Assembly (NCBI RefSeq): GCF_014138285.1
Contig: NZ_JACGXN010000004.1
Location: 124,001 to 188,000, forward strand
Origin: Phyllobacterium myrsinacearum
GTDB lineage: Bacteria; Pseudomonadota; Alphaproteobacteria; Rhizobiales; Rhizobiaceae
Direction of reading: 5' to 3'
Length of the DNA stretch: 64,000 nt
Position numbers and translations under genes: made by a program. Shown here piece after piece: positions 1-8,635 of the stretch; the first letter of the stretch is position 1; the number at the start of each line of letters is the position of its first letter. Under the pieces are notes generated by a model. The model searched no databases, was not told the origin of the DNA, and worked only from the letters and a program-made list of their open reading frames with translations.

Positions 1-599
1 TTGAAAAAAGCTCGTACGGGCGACGAACCCAGTGTCCGCGCGGCCTCCATCAGTGTTGGGTCAAGTCGGACAAGGGCGGGATAAAGAACGAGGACCGTAT
101 AGGGAAGGGCCTGATAGACCATTCCCGTCAGCACCGCCCCGAAACTCGGCGACAGTGCGACAGCCTGTTTCATCAAGCCGAGTTGAACAAGAATGTTGGT
201 GATCCCGGCCGTCCGCGAAAACAGGGTGGACCAGGCAAAGCCGATGATGACTTCCGACAGCGAAAGCACCGAGAGCAGGGCAACGAGCCATATCACCTGC
301 AACCGACGCGGCAATTTTGAAAGGAGATAGGTGAAGGGCAGAGCAAGAACAACACAACACACGGCAACTGTGACGGCCAGCATCAGCGAGAAGCCGAGAA
401 CACCACCGAAGAAGACGGTAAGAAAACGCTCGTAGTTGGAAAGGACAAAAGCGGGCGTATAGAAGCCGCCTTGCTGGCGCTGGAAGAAGCTCACCGCGAT
501 CATTGTGCCGAATGGCACCACGAAAAACACCAGCAGCATACCCGCAGGAAAAAACAGCGGCCCGTAATCGGCTATGGATTGGGGGGCTTCGCGCTTCAT
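1..599 (-). CDS. Polyamine-type ABC transporter permease, partial (C-terminus beyond window)
   Basis: This is an inner-membrane permease of the PotB/spermidine-putrescine type. The reading frame stays open from the ATG at 599 to the window edge, giving 199 residues. Hydrophobic stretches lie near residues 14-37, 65-92, 103-128 and 153-178. The ABC-coupling EAA loop starts with EAARTLG at residues 185-191. The start codon overlaps the stop of the preceding ATPase gene in an ATGA arrangement, so the two are translationally coupled. It follows the binding-protein and ATPase genes of the same operon, and a second permease probably lies outside the window. The substrate cannot be read from the sequence; polyamines, opines or related compounds are the usual ones for this family. 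Confidence 0.85.
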   Translation of the reverse strand, partial: MKREAPQSIADYGPLFFPAGMLLVFFVVPFGTMIAVSFFQRQQGGFYTPAFVLSNYERFLTVFFGGVLGFSLMLAVTVAVCCVVLALPFTYLLSKLPRRLQVIWLVALLSVLSLSEVIIGFAWSTLFSRTAGITNILVQLGLMKQAVALSPSFGAVLTGMVYQALPYTVLVLYPALVRLDPTLMEAARTLGSSPVRAFF

Positions 600-1633
600 T
601 GCTTCAGCACCACACAGACCTCAGGTGCAAGCACGATGCCGACCTGTTGTCCTGCCGTAACGTCGGGGCGGGCACGCGGGGTGGAGACCGCAACGATCTG
701 CTTGCCGCCCGCTTCCACGAAGGTTTCGATCGTACCGCCAAGATCACGCACGAAGGTCACAGTGCCGGTAATGGCTCCGTTACCCGGTGCTGTCAGGTGC
801 ACATCTTCAGGCCGCACGGAAATCGTTGCCTTCTGTAAGCCTGATGGCAGGACAAGACCGGGCACGCCATGTCCAAACACCGAAGCCAGCCCAGAATTAT
901 CAGCAGTCGTCTCGATGAGATTTGTCGATCCGATGAAATCCGCAACAAACGTATCGGCGGGCTTGCGGTAAATCTCGATCGGTGAGGCAGCCTGACGAAT
1001 ATGGCCGCCATTCATGACCACCACCGTATCGGCCATGGTCATGGCTTCGCGCTGATCGTGCGTAACGACAATGGTTGTGATGCCAAGTTTCTGCTGCAGC
1101 TGCCGCAACTCCACTTGCATCGCTTCACGCAGTTTTGCATCCAGTGCGGACAGTGGCTCGTCCAGCAGGAACAGCTTGGGTGAAAGTGCCAGGGCACGGG
1201 CGATAGCCACGCGCTGGCGTTGACCGCCGGATAGTTTCGAAACGGGCCGGTCGCCATAGCCGGCCAAGTGAATCAGAGACAGAAGCTCGTCGACACGCTT
1301 TTTCTGCTCTTCGCGGCTTTTGCCACGGATGCGCAGGGGATAGGCGATATTCTCACCAACGCTCAAATGCGGGAACAGGGCCAGTGACTGGAACACCATG
1401 CCGAGATTGCGCTTGTGCGTCGGCACTTTGGTGATGTCTTCGTCATCAAGCAGAATGGAACCGCCGGTTGGATCGTCGAGCCCGGCAATCATCCGCAGAA
1501 GCGTGGTCTTGCCACAGCCCGACGGCCCAAGCATGCATACAAACGTGCCGTGCGGCACGGAAAGCTGCACGTTCTCTACAGCAGTAAATGTACCAAACTG
1601 CTTGGTGACACCGTTCAGAACCAGTCCGGACAT
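596..1633 (-). CDS. Spermidine/putrescine-type ABC transporter ATP-binding protein
   Basis: This is a cytoplasmic ATPase of the PotA/FbpC family that powers import by the adjacent permease. At 345 aa it has the usual length. It shows Walker A GPSGCGKTT (36-44), Q-loop at FQSLALFP, signature LSGGQRQ (134-140), Walker B FLLDEP (155-160) and the H-loop histidine at 192. The C-terminal third fits a TOBE-type substrate-regulatory domain. I chose the ATG at 1633 because GAGG lies just upstream and the product then begins at the family's normal N-terminus. A longer frame would add 23 unlikely residues. The gene lies between the binding-protein gene and the permease. It is the only ATPase in the first 6 kb. 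Confidence 0.9.
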   Translation of the reverse strand: MSGLVLNGVTKQFGTFTAVENVQLSVPHGTFVCMLGPSGCGKTTLLRMIAGLDDPTGGSILLDDEDITKVPTHKRNLGMVFQSLALFPHLSVGENIAYPLRIRGKSREEQKKRVDELLSLIHLAGYGDRPVSKLSGGQRQRVAIARALALSPKLFLLDEPLSALDAKLREAMQVELRQLQQKLGITTIVVTHDQREAMTMADTVVVMNGGHIRQAASPIEIYRKPADTFVADFIGSTNLIETTADNSGLASVFGHGVPGLVLPSGLQKATISVRPEDVHLTAPGNGAITGTVTFVRDLGGTIETFVEAGGKQIVAVSTPRARPDVTAGQQVGIVLAPEVCVVLKQ

Positions 1634-1723
1634 TGAGCCCTCGTTTCGTTCATCGTCGTTAAAAAGAAACCCGGTTCGGAATAGGCCGGGTTTCACATTC
1701 ATACAATCCGGCAGGAAACACTA

Positions 1724-2812
1724 TCAGCCAACGATCAATTCAGTCCATTTCTGATTGAGGAAGTCGGCTTTACTCGTCAGGAGATCATAACGCGGCAGGA
1801 TCGGTTCGATATCCGATGAAACGGCCGCAAACTCCTTGTCGCTCAGATCAAGCAATTCACGCTTGACCGTTGGTGCTGTTCCCACCTTGCGCGACAATGT
1901 TGCCTGAATGGCCGGCTGGCTCATGTAATCGATGAAGATATGAGCCTCGTCGACCTTTTTTGAAGCACGCGACAGTGCCCAGCAACCGGAATCCTGAATG
2001 CCGCCTTCCTTCGGGAAGGTCGAGCGAACCGGATGGCCTTCAGACGCGGCGAGCCCGGTGACGTCGTGATAGTATTGACCCATCGGGATTTCGCCTGACT
2101 TCAGCGCCTGTTCAAACTGCGCTTCATCGCGGTACCAGAGGCGGACATTCGGCTTCACTTCGGCAAGCTTGTCGAAAACTTTGAGAATGCCTTCTTCTGT
2201 ATCGAGGGCATTGGTGCCACCAAAGAACGTCTTTGCGGTCACTTCCAGAAGGAAGGAGTTGGAAACGAGGGCGAGTAATCCGAGTTTGTCGGCATTTGCC
2301 GGATCCCAGAACGCCTGCCACGATGTCGGTGCTTCCTTGAAGACGTCGGTGTTGGTCACAAGCGTGATATACCACGCAACGGCACCAATGCCGGCGATAC
2401 GCCCATCCGGGTATTTGTTGATGAAACGGTCGAGCAGGTTTTTTGAATTCGGCAGTTTTGCCGCATCAAGCGGGGTCCAGAGTTCCGTCGACTGCCCCTT
2501 GATCATGGCGACCTGCGACATCATCGAAATATCGGCGGGTGCCGCACCGGCCTTGGCGGCCTGTTCCAACTGAACGAGCCAGGCTTCACCCGTTGGCTCG
2601 GCAACGGATTCAACCGCAATGCCGGTTGCCTTGGTGAATTCGGGAAAAATGTTCTTGTCGAACGAATTCTTGAAATAGCCGCCATAGACGCCGACTTTCA
2701 AAGACTTGTCCTGCGCCCGCAGCACGGATGGCATGGCAAGCATTGCAGTGCCCAGAGCACCGGCGGCGAGCACGGCCCGACGGGTGACCGCTTTCTTGAG
2801 AATTGTATCCAT
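1724..2812 (-). CDS. Extracellular solute-binding protein, polyamine-type ABC transporter
   Basis: This is a periplasmic binding protein of family 1 (PotD/PotF-like), 362 aa. The leader begins with basic residues and a TRRAVLAAG segment (twin arginine at 11-12). A hydrophobic stretch and a likely cleavage after AQ near residue 34 follow, suggesting Tat export. The mature part has the typical LKVGVYGGYFK start and tryptophan-rich ligand pocket segments such as WYITLVTNT. It is the first gene of the binding protein-ATPase-permease operon, with an AGGAGAT ribosome site at 2817-2823. The ligand is not deducible; polyamine, opine or similar nitrogen compounds are possible, which would match the upstream ureohydrolase. 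Confidence 0.88.
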   Translation of the reverse strand: MDTILKKAVTRRAVLAAGALGTAMLAMPSVLRAQDKSLKVGVYGGYFKNSFDKNIFPEFTKATGIAVESVAEPTGEAWLVQLEQAAKAGAAPADISMMSQVAMIKGQSTELWTPLDAAKLPNSKNLLDRFINKYPDGRIAGIGAVAWYITLVTNTDVFKEAPTSWQAFWDPANADKLGLLALVSNSFLLEVTAKTFFGGTNALDTEEGILKVFDKLAEVKPNVRLWYRDEAQFEQALKSGEIPMGQYYHDVTGLAASEGHPVRSTFPKEGGIQDSGCWALSRASKKVDEAHIFIDYMSQPAIQATLSRKVGTAPTVKRELLDLSDKEFAAVSSDIEPILPRYDLLTSKADFLNQKWTELIVG

Positions 2813-2881
2813 AGTCCGATCTCCTTTTTATTTGCCAGTTTCTGGCCGATTCCCACTCTTTTTACCAATGCTGCGCGCGCT

Positions 2882-3529
2882 CTAGCGTTGTGCGGTACGA
2901 AGTTCCAGTTTCTTAGTGTAACGCGTCAGCGGGTAGCACAGAACAAAATAGATCAATGCCACCAGTCCGTAGACCGTGAAGGGTTCGAATGTCGCATTGT
3001 TGATGGCGTTCGAAGTCCTGACCAGTTCTTCAAATCCGATGATGGACGTCAGAGCCGTACTCTTGATCAGCTGGACCAGAAAGCCGACCGTTGGCGCCCG
3101 TGTTATGGCAAAAGCCTGAGGCAGGATAATCAGGCGCAGCTGCGCGATGTAGTGCAGGCCAAGACTGCTTCCGGCATCCCATTGGCCGTTTGGCAGGGAC
3201 TGCACGCCGCCCCGCCAGATTTCGGCAAGGAAGGCGCTGGCACAGAGCGTGAGGCCGAGGACTGCCGCTGTCCATGCTTCGATGCGGAAGCCCAGCAGCG
3301 GCAGGCCGAAGAACAGCAAGAACAGTTGCATCAGCAGCGGCGTTCCCTGAAAAAGGCCGATGTAATATTGCGCGCTGCGCCGCAGCCAGTTGCGTTTCGA
3401 GATGCGTGCGAGGAGGATCGCCACACCCACGATGGCACCTCCGGCAAACGCGACGACGGAAAGCAATACCGTCCAGCGGGCTGCCAGCAAAAGATTACGC
3501 GCTATGTCCCAGAAGGTGAATTCGATCAT
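2882..3529 (-). CDS. Polar amino-acid ABC transporter permease (HisM/GlnP family)
   Basis: This is an inner-membrane permease of 215 aa from the His/Glu/Gln/Arg/opine transporter family. It has several hydrophobic segments and a coupling loop with GLHYIAQLRLIILPQA, the family's conserved ILPQA end. Its ATG overlaps the TGA of the preceding permease (ATGA), so the two permeases form a coupled pair. The EAA motif is slightly degenerate (DAGSSLGL in place of EAAxALGL). It is the last gene of the amino-acid transporter set before a 69-bp gap and the polyamine-type binding protein. No ATPase of the HisP/GlnQ type is present nearby. Confidence 0.9.
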   Translation of the reverse strand: MIEFTFWDIARNLLLAARWTVLLSVVAFAGGAIVGVAILLARISKRNWLRRSAQYYIGLFQGTPLLMQLFLLFFGLPLLGFRIEAWTAAVLGLTLCASAFLAEIWRGGVQSLPNGQWDAGSSLGLHYIAQLRLIILPQAFAITRAPTVGFLVQLIKSTALTSIIGFEELVRTSNAINNATFEPFTVYGLVALIYFVLCYPLTRYTKKLELRTAQR

Positions 3530-4194
3530 GCCATACCTCCGGCAATCGACCGGCGGCCAGCCGCATAAAGCAGCCTGCGCAGGGCGATACTGAGCCCGAG
3601 ATAGACCAGAGTTATGACAAAATAGGTTTCGAAGGCGCGGAAGGTGCGCGCCTGAAGCATGTCGGCCTCATAGGTCAGTTCCCGCACGGCGATCTGCGAA
3701 ACGACGGCGGATTCCAGCATCATGATAACGATCTGGCTGGTCAGGGCAGGGAAGATAACCTTCAACGCCTGCGGCAGCACGATCTTGATGAAGATGGTTC
3801 TCGGGCGAAGGCCGAGTGCCTTCGCCGCTTCAGTCTGTCCTTTGGGAACAGCATCCAATCCGGCGCCGACGATCTCCGTGCTGTAGGCTGCCATGTTCAG
3901 GGTCATGGCGAGGATGGCTGCCGTCACGGGATCAAGGCGGATCCCGAGACGCGGCAACCCGAAAAAGATGAAGAACAACTGCACCAGAAACGGCGTGTTG
4001 CGAATGAGTTCGACATATCCGGCAACCAGCTTGCGCAGGATTGCGTGGCGGCTGCGGCGCCCGATGGCACCAAAGATGCTGAGCAATGTACCAGCGACTG
4101 AGGTCACGACGATCAGGAAAACCGTCATGACCGCGCCGCTGGCAATCATGCCAAGCGCATCGTTCAGCCAGCCAAAATCGAGCGCATAGCCCAC
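3526..4194 (-). CDS. Polar amino-acid ABC transporter permease (HisM/GlnP family)
   Basis: This 222-aa membrane protein is the partner of the following permease. The coupling loop KGQTEAAKALGLRP followed by IVLPQA matches the family consensus closely. Membrane-spanning segments are visible near residues 12-37, 65-85, 95-115 and 185-205. It starts three bases after the stop of the binding-protein gene, so the genes are co-transcribed. The two permeases probably form a heterodimer that imports an amino acid or amino-acid derivative. The agmatinase-family gene at the head of the operon suggests a guanidino compound such as arginine, agmatine or guanidinobutyrate; that is inference. Confidence 0.9.
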   Translation of the reverse strand: MGYALDFGWLNDALGMIASGAVMTVFLIVVTSVAGTLLSIFGAIGRRSRHAILRKLVAGYVELIRNTPFLVQLFFIFFGLPRLGIRLDPVTAAILAMTLNMAAYSTEIVGAGLDAVPKGQTEAAKALGLRPRTIFIKIVLPQALKVIFPALTSQIVIMMLESAVVSQIAVRELTYEADMLQARTFRAFETYFVITLVYLGLSIALRRLLYAAGRRSIAGGMA

Positions 4195-4197
4195 TAC

Positions 4198-5001
4198 TCA
4201 ATCCTTGAGGTTGGCGGGATTGAGCGGTGTCTTGAGCCAGGCTTCGGAGCTCTTGTTGAGCGAGCCATCCGCAAGCATCTTGGCAACGGCATCATTGATA
4301 GCCTGCTTGAGACGATCTTCTTTCTTGTTCAGGGCAATGTGTGAGGGAGACGTCAGAAGCTGGAATTTCTGTTCTGGTGCAAGGGCTTCCTGACGCGCGA
4401 GTACCTGTGCGCCCACATCATTGCCTACCACCATGAGCTGCGTCTGACCGGAGATGAAAGCCTGAATAACGGCGTTGTAATTGTCAAAGCGCTTCACATC
4501 GGCCGAAGCCGGTGCCGCTGCAGTCAGGGATGTATCTTCAAGTGTACCGCGATTGACTGCAATACTCTTTCCGGCGAGGTCGTCCTTGTTCTTTATGTCA
4601 AGCGCCTTCGGGCCGATCACCGCGATGTAATACGGCGCGTAGGGGGCGGCAAAATCAAGAACCTGTTCGCGTTCCTTGCTGTAGCCGACGCTCATCAGAA
4701 GATCGACACGATGTTCCGTGAGGTAGGGAATGCGGTTCTGACCGGTAACGCTGACGGTCTTGAGCTTGACCTTCAATGCGTCGGCGAGAGCCTGGGCTAC
4801 GTCGATATCATAGCCCTTCAGCGTCATGTCGGCGCTTGCCGAGGAAAACGGCGGGAAGTCAGCAAAGACGCCGACGTTGAGAACGCCCGCCTTGGTGATG
4901 TCATCAATGGCATCCGCGTGCGCAGCGGTCATGCCGATAGTTGCGCCACTCAGCAGCAGAAGCGCGGCAATGGATGATTTGAGAGTGGTATTGAATGTCA
5001 T
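4198..5001 (-). CDS. Polar amino-acid ABC transporter substrate-binding protein
   Basis: This is a periplasmic binding protein of family 3 (SBP_bac_3), 267 aa. A Sec signal peptide of about 28 residues ends in AHA. The mature region shows family landmarks: LNVGVFADFPPFS, GYDIDVAQALADAL and LTEHRVDLLMSVGYSKEREQ (the last usually reads VD..isg.t.t.eR). I chose the ATG at 5001 because AGAAGGGGA precedes it and a normal signal peptide follows. An upstream in-frame start at 5055 would put charged residues in front of the leader. It lies between the ureohydrolase and the two permeases in one minus-strand operon. Confidence 0.9.
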   Translation of the reverse strand: MTFNTTLKSSIAALLLLSGATIGMTAAHADAIDDITKAGVLNVGVFADFPPFSSASADMTLKGYDIDVAQALADALKVKLKTVSVTGQNRIPYLTEHRVDLLMSVGYSKEREQVLDFAAPYAPYYIAVIGPKALDIKNKDDLAGKSIAVNRGTLEDTSLTAAAPASADVKRFDNYNAVIQAFISGQTQLMVVGNDVGAQVLARQEALAPEQKFQLLTSPSHIALNKKEDRLKQAINDAVAKMLADGSLNKSSEAWLKTPLNPANLKD

Positions 5002-5062
5002 TGTAGTCCCCTTCTTGTTATTATTTTTTGACAGTGCGGAGATTAGTGACCGCACCGTTCTG

Positions 5063-6136
5063 TCAGGCCCATCGATCGCGTTTGGCTGTTACAAACGGGC
5101 TGAAGACCATCAGGCTCAGGATTTCAAACAGGACCTGCGCACCCGCATGGGCTGTGTTGGTTGTCGCATCGTATTGCGGAGCGACTTCCACCACATCGCC
5201 GCCCACGAGATTGATACCCTTGAGGCCGCGGATCAGTTCGAGGACTTCGCGTGTCGTCAGGCCGCCAACCTCGGGCGTACCGGTGCCCGGAGCAAAACTT
5301 GGATCAACACTGTCAATATCGAATGAGAGATAGGTCGGACCGTCGCCGATGATTTTACGCGCCTTCTCGATGATGGCAGGTATGCCGAGACCCGTTACCT
5401 CTTCCGCATGGATGACAGTCATTCCGGATTCATAGGAGAATTCCCACAAATACTCCGCCGATCCGCGAATGCCGATCTGGATTGTGCGCGTGGGGTCAAG
5501 AACGCCATCGAGCACCGCATTGCGGAAAGGACCGCCATGGTGGAACTTCGTCTGGTCGAAGGCACCGCCCGTATCACAATGGGCATCGATATGAATCATG
5601 CCGACCGGACGCTTCTTGCCGACGGCCTTGAGAATGGGATGGGTAATGGAATGATCGCCGCCAACGGCAAGCGGCACCACCCCGGCGTCGACAATCTGGT
5701 TGAACCGGCGCTCGATATCGTCGTGGCTCTGTTCCAGCCGGTAGCGGCTGGCAAAGGGAACGTCGCCGATATCGGCAACGCGCAGATCAAAGACGGGCGC
5801 GCATCCGAGCACGTGATTATAGGGTCCGATACGTTCGATGGTGCGCACAGCACGCGGACCGAAGCGCGAACCGGGACGATTGGTGACGCCGAGGTCCATC
5901 GGCACACCGACAATCGCCACCTGAAGATTACCGAAATCTGGTTCGGCGGCATCAACTGGCATGTAAGGCGCGGTGAGGAATGTTGGAATGCCGGCATAGG
6001 GGGCGAGGCGCGTGCCGCTCTTGGAGAAAATCTTGTCTGCAACCTTGCGGAAGGTAGGATCAAACAGCTCGCCGCCATGGCTTTCGCCATACTTGGACCG
6101 CAGATCGTTCAGCTTTTTCTCATCCCATGATGCCAT
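5063..6136 (-). CDS. speB: Agmatinase-family ureohydrolase
   Basis: This 357-aa enzyme belongs to the manganese-dependent arginase/agmatinase superfamily, which hydrolyses a guanidino group to release urea. The metal ligands are in GGDHS (159-163), DAHCD (184-188) and SFDIDSVDP (271-279). Length and the N-terminal extension resemble agmatinase, guanidinobutyrase and related enzymes rather than arginase. It heads an operon with an amino-acid-type ABC transporter. A LysR gene is divergent across a 224-bp gap holding a palindrome, so substrate-induced control is likely. The exact substrate (agmatine, 4-guanidinobutyrate or another guanidino acid) cannot be fixed from the sequence. Confidence 0.85.
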   Translation of the reverse strand: MASWDEKKLNDLRSKYGESHGGELFDPTFRKVADKIFSKSGTRLAPYAGIPTFLTAPYMPVDAAEPDFGNLQVAIVGVPMDLGVTNRPGSRFGPRAVRTIERIGPYNHVLGCAPVFDLRVADIGDVPFASRYRLEQSHDDIERRFNQIVDAGVVPLAVGGDHSITHPILKAVGKKRPVGMIHIDAHCDTGGAFDQTKFHHGGPFRNAVLDGVLDPTRTIQIGIRGSAEYLWEFSYESGMTVIHAEEVTGLGIPAIIEKARKIIGDGPTYLSFDIDSVDPSFAPGTGTPEVGGLTTREVLELIRGLKGINLVGGDVVEVAPQYDATTNTAHAGAQVLFEILSLMVFSPFVTAKRDRWA

Positions 6137-6307
6137 GACAGTATCCTGCTATCTGAAAGCTCAGGGGAAAATGCGGTGGGGACTACCCGCATGAGGGATG
6201 TCCGATATTATCCGCCCGTGTCTGTTCCCTTGGGCTTTTCGCCTCTGTTCCCGGTATTATCGATACAAAAGCCATAGAAAAGCAATTGACATTGTTGTAG
6301 GGTTTTG

Positions 6308-6324
6308 TGTGAGAAAATCTCACA
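6308..6324. promoter_or_regulatory. Palindrome TGTGAGA-AAA-TCTCACA, likely LysR binding site
   Basis: The arms are a perfect 7-bp inverted repeat around AAA. It lies in the divergent region between the ureohydrolase operon (start 6136) and the LysR gene (start 6361), 36 bp before the LysR start. It has the length and T-N11-A character of LysR sites. The assignment to the adjacent regulator is inference. Confidence 0.5.
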
Positions 6325-6360
6325 TGACAAATCTGGATTTGATGTCTATTGGAGTCTCCC

Positions 6361-7407
6361 ATGACACTTGGCCGGCTGCCTCCTTTGAATCCTTTACGCG
6401 CGTTCGAAGCGACGGCACGGCATGGGTCTGTGACTGCAGCGGCCCGGGAACTCAATGTGACCCATGGCGCCATCAGTCACCAGATCAAGGCTCTTGAGGC
6501 AACACTTGACGTGCAACTGTTCGAGCGCGGTGCGCAAAGGCTCAAGTTGACGGCTCAGGGCGCCTTGCTTCTGCCGACCGTTTCCAAAGCGTTTGAGGAT
6601 ATTGCAACCGCGACCGCCCTGATGAAGCGCCCCACCACCCAGGGCGAACTGACGGTGACGTGCGTGCCTGCTCTTTTGTCGCTCTGGCTGATTCCCCGTA
6701 TGAACCAGTTCACCGAACAATATCCGGATATCCGGCTGACACTGATCGCCACCAATGAGGCACATCACCTTCAATCGCCGGATGTGGATGTCTGCGTGCT
6801 CTACGGCGATGGCAAATGGACGGATTGCTGGTCGCGTTTGTGGAGCACGCTGAAGCTCTTTCCGGTGGCCAGCCCGACGCTTCTCAACAGCCGTCCGCTC
6901 CGCTCGGTGCGTGATTTGCGCAATCATGTTCTCTTGCATGGGGATGATGGGCGCGAGTGGAATACCTGGCTCGCGGCGGCTGATGCCACCGATCTGGCGC
7001 GTGGCGCCCAGCATTTCATGAGCGATGCGCGGCTTTCAACAGAAGCTGCACTTTATGGCCAAGGCGTTTCGCTGGGCGACACGATCACTGCGAGCAATCT
7101 GATCGCCAAGGGTGAACTGATTGTGCCTTTCGATCTGACCGTTCCGGCCAACGATGCCTTCCACGTCGCCTGCCGCAACGAAGTGCGCAACGCTCCCATC
7201 GTCAAGGTCTTCATTGACTGGCTCTTCGCCTCGCTGGAGGCTGATACGATCACCGAACCGCAGACATCGGCGCGCCGGATCATCCGGCGGCGCAATGGCA
7301 AAGTCAGTGCGCCTGAGCGATTGACGGTGCCGCCATCCATTCCCACAACACGACCCAAAAGGCTTGACCGCGCGCAGAAGCGCCGAACCAAGACCGATAT
7401 CCGATAG
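6361..7407 (+). CDS. LysR family transcriptional regulator (GcvA-like)
   Basis: This 348-aa DNA-binding regulator has the N-terminal winged helix at about residues 5-64. Its recognition region, SVTAAARELNVTHGAISHQI, resembles the GcvA/AmpR branch. The remainder fits the periplasmic-binding-like effector domain. The C-terminal 45 residues are basic and rich in Arg/Lys/Pro, an unusual extra tail. The ATG at 6361 is preceded by GGAG at 6351-6354; a TTG four codons earlier is less likely. It is divergent from the ureohydrolase-transporter operon and 11 bp upstream of an aminotransferase gene, so it may control both. Confidence 0.9.
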   Translation: MTLGRLPPLNPLRAFEATARHGSVTAAARELNVTHGAISHQIKALEATLDVQLFERGAQRLKLTAQGALLLPTVSKAFEDIATATALMKRPTTQGELTVTCVPALLSLWLIPRMNQFTEQYPDIRLTLIATNEAHHLQSPDVDVCVLYGDGKWTDCWSRLWSTLKLFPVASPTLLNSRPLRSVRDLRNHVLLHGDDGREWNTWLAAADATDLARGAQHFMSDARLSTEAALYGQGVSLGDTITASNLIAKGELIVPFDLTVPANDAFHVACRNEVRNAPIVKVFIDWLFASLEADTITEPQTSARRIIRRRNGKVSAPERLTVPPSIPTTRPKRLDRAQKRRTKTDIR

Positions 7408-7418
7408 GACGATTATCC

Positions 7419-8594
7419 ATGACTGCTGCTCTGTTGAACCCGCTCGTGACCCGCCTGTCTCCTCCGCCCATCCCGGCCGTGCAGGCATGGGGCAGGTCCT
7501 ATGCGGGCGGACATGGCCCTTTGATCGACCTATCGCAGGCGGTTCCCGGCTACCCGCCGCATCCGGACATGCTGCGCTGGCTGGGCGAAGCGGCGTCTTC
7601 AGTCGCCTATGCGAATTACGGACCGATCGAGGGCGAGATCATCTTGCGCGATGCCTACGCCACGCACATGTCCGAACTCTATGGTGCCGGAATCGGCGGT
7701 CAAAACGTCCATATCACATCGGGCTGCAATCAGGCTTTCATCTGTGCTGCCATGGTCGTGGCTGCGGCAGGCGAGACTGTGCTCGTCAGCGATCCATTTT
7801 ATTTTAACCACGAAACCACGCTGTCAATGCTCGGTATCAAAACAGGTTTTGTTCCTTGCAATGCGGAGAATGGTTTCGTACCTACGGTGCAGGCAGTCGA
7901 AAAAGCGCTGGTGCCGGGTGTGCGTGCCCTGGCGCTGGTTACACCAAACAATCCGACCGGCGCCGTGTACTCACCCGAACGGCTCAAAGCGATTTTTGAG
8001 GTGTGCAGGAAACGTGGTGTCTGGCTCATTCTGGACGAGACCTATCGCGACTTTCTCACCGACGGATCTGGTGAGCCGCATGACCTTTTCAGCGAAGTCG
8101 GCTGGGAAGACAATCTGATCCAGCTCTACAGTTTTTCCAAATCCTTCTGCATTCCAGGGCATAGGCTGGGAGCGGTGACAGCGGGAGAAGCCGTTGTTAC
8201 GGAAATTGCCAAGATCATGGACAATCTGCAGATCTGCGCACCCCGCGCGCCGCAAATTGCGGTGGCCCGTGCGCTTCCCGCATTGAGCGATTGGCGCTCC
8301 GCCAACCGCTTGGAGATCGAAACCCGCGCCAACGCGTTGCGTGAGACGATGATCGGTCTCGGTGGCTGGAAACTCGAAGCTGTTGGCGCTTATTTTGCTT
8401 TTGTCCGCCATCCCTTCGAGAATAAAACCTCGGTGGAAGTGGCGGAACAATTGGCCAAACAGGCGGGTATACTGGCCATTCCTGGTGAATATTTCGGGGC
8501 TGGACACACGCAATTTCTACGCTTCGCCTTTGCCAACGCGAATGCCACAACGATCCGGCAGCTGCGCGACCGCATGATCGATTTCAGTTGCTGA
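7419..8594 (+). CDS. PLP-dependent aminotransferase, class I/II
   Basis: This 391-aa fold-type I aminotransferase shows the expected motifs. They are NNPTG at 177-181, the PLP-contacting DETY at 206-209, the Schiff-base lysine K241 in SFSKSF, and GHRLG with the phosphate-contacting arginine at 249. The first 60 residues contain a glycine/proline segment like that of aspartate and aromatic aminotransferases. It lies just after the LysR gene in the same direction, so it may be in its regulon and act on amino acids imported by the divergent operon. The substrate is not predictable. A hairpin after the gene separates it from convergent ggt. Confidence 0.9.
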   Translation: MTAALLNPLVTRLSPPPIPAVQAWGRSYAGGHGPLIDLSQAVPGYPPHPDMLRWLGEAASSVAYANYGPIEGEIILRDAYATHMSELYGAGIGGQNVHITSGCNQAFICAAMVVAAAGETVLVSDPFYFNHETTLSMLGIKTGFVPCNAENGFVPTVQAVEKALVPGVRALALVTPNNPTGAVYSPERLKAIFEVCRKRGVWLILDETYRDFLTDGSGEPHDLFSEVGWEDNLIQLYSFSKSFCIPGHRLGAVTAGEAVVTEIAKIMDNLQICAPRAPQIAVARALPALSDWRSANRLEIETRANALRETMIGLGGWKLEAVGAYFAFVRHPFENKTSVEVAEQLAKQAGILAIPGEYFGAGHTQFLRFAFANANATTIRQLRDRMIDFSC

Positions 8595-8600
8595 AAAAGA

Positions 8601-8625
8601 TGGCTGGCAAGAATATTGCCAGCCA
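8601..8625 (-). terminator. Rho-independent terminator for the gamma-glutamyltransferase gene
   Basis: A perfect 10-bp stem (TGGCTGGCAA with TTGCCAGCCA) encloses a five-base loop. Read on the minus strand it is followed by TCTTTTT, as expected for the end of the minus-strand gene at 8636. It lies between two convergent genes. Confidence 0.8.
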
Positions 8626-8635
8626 CCAGGGCGAT

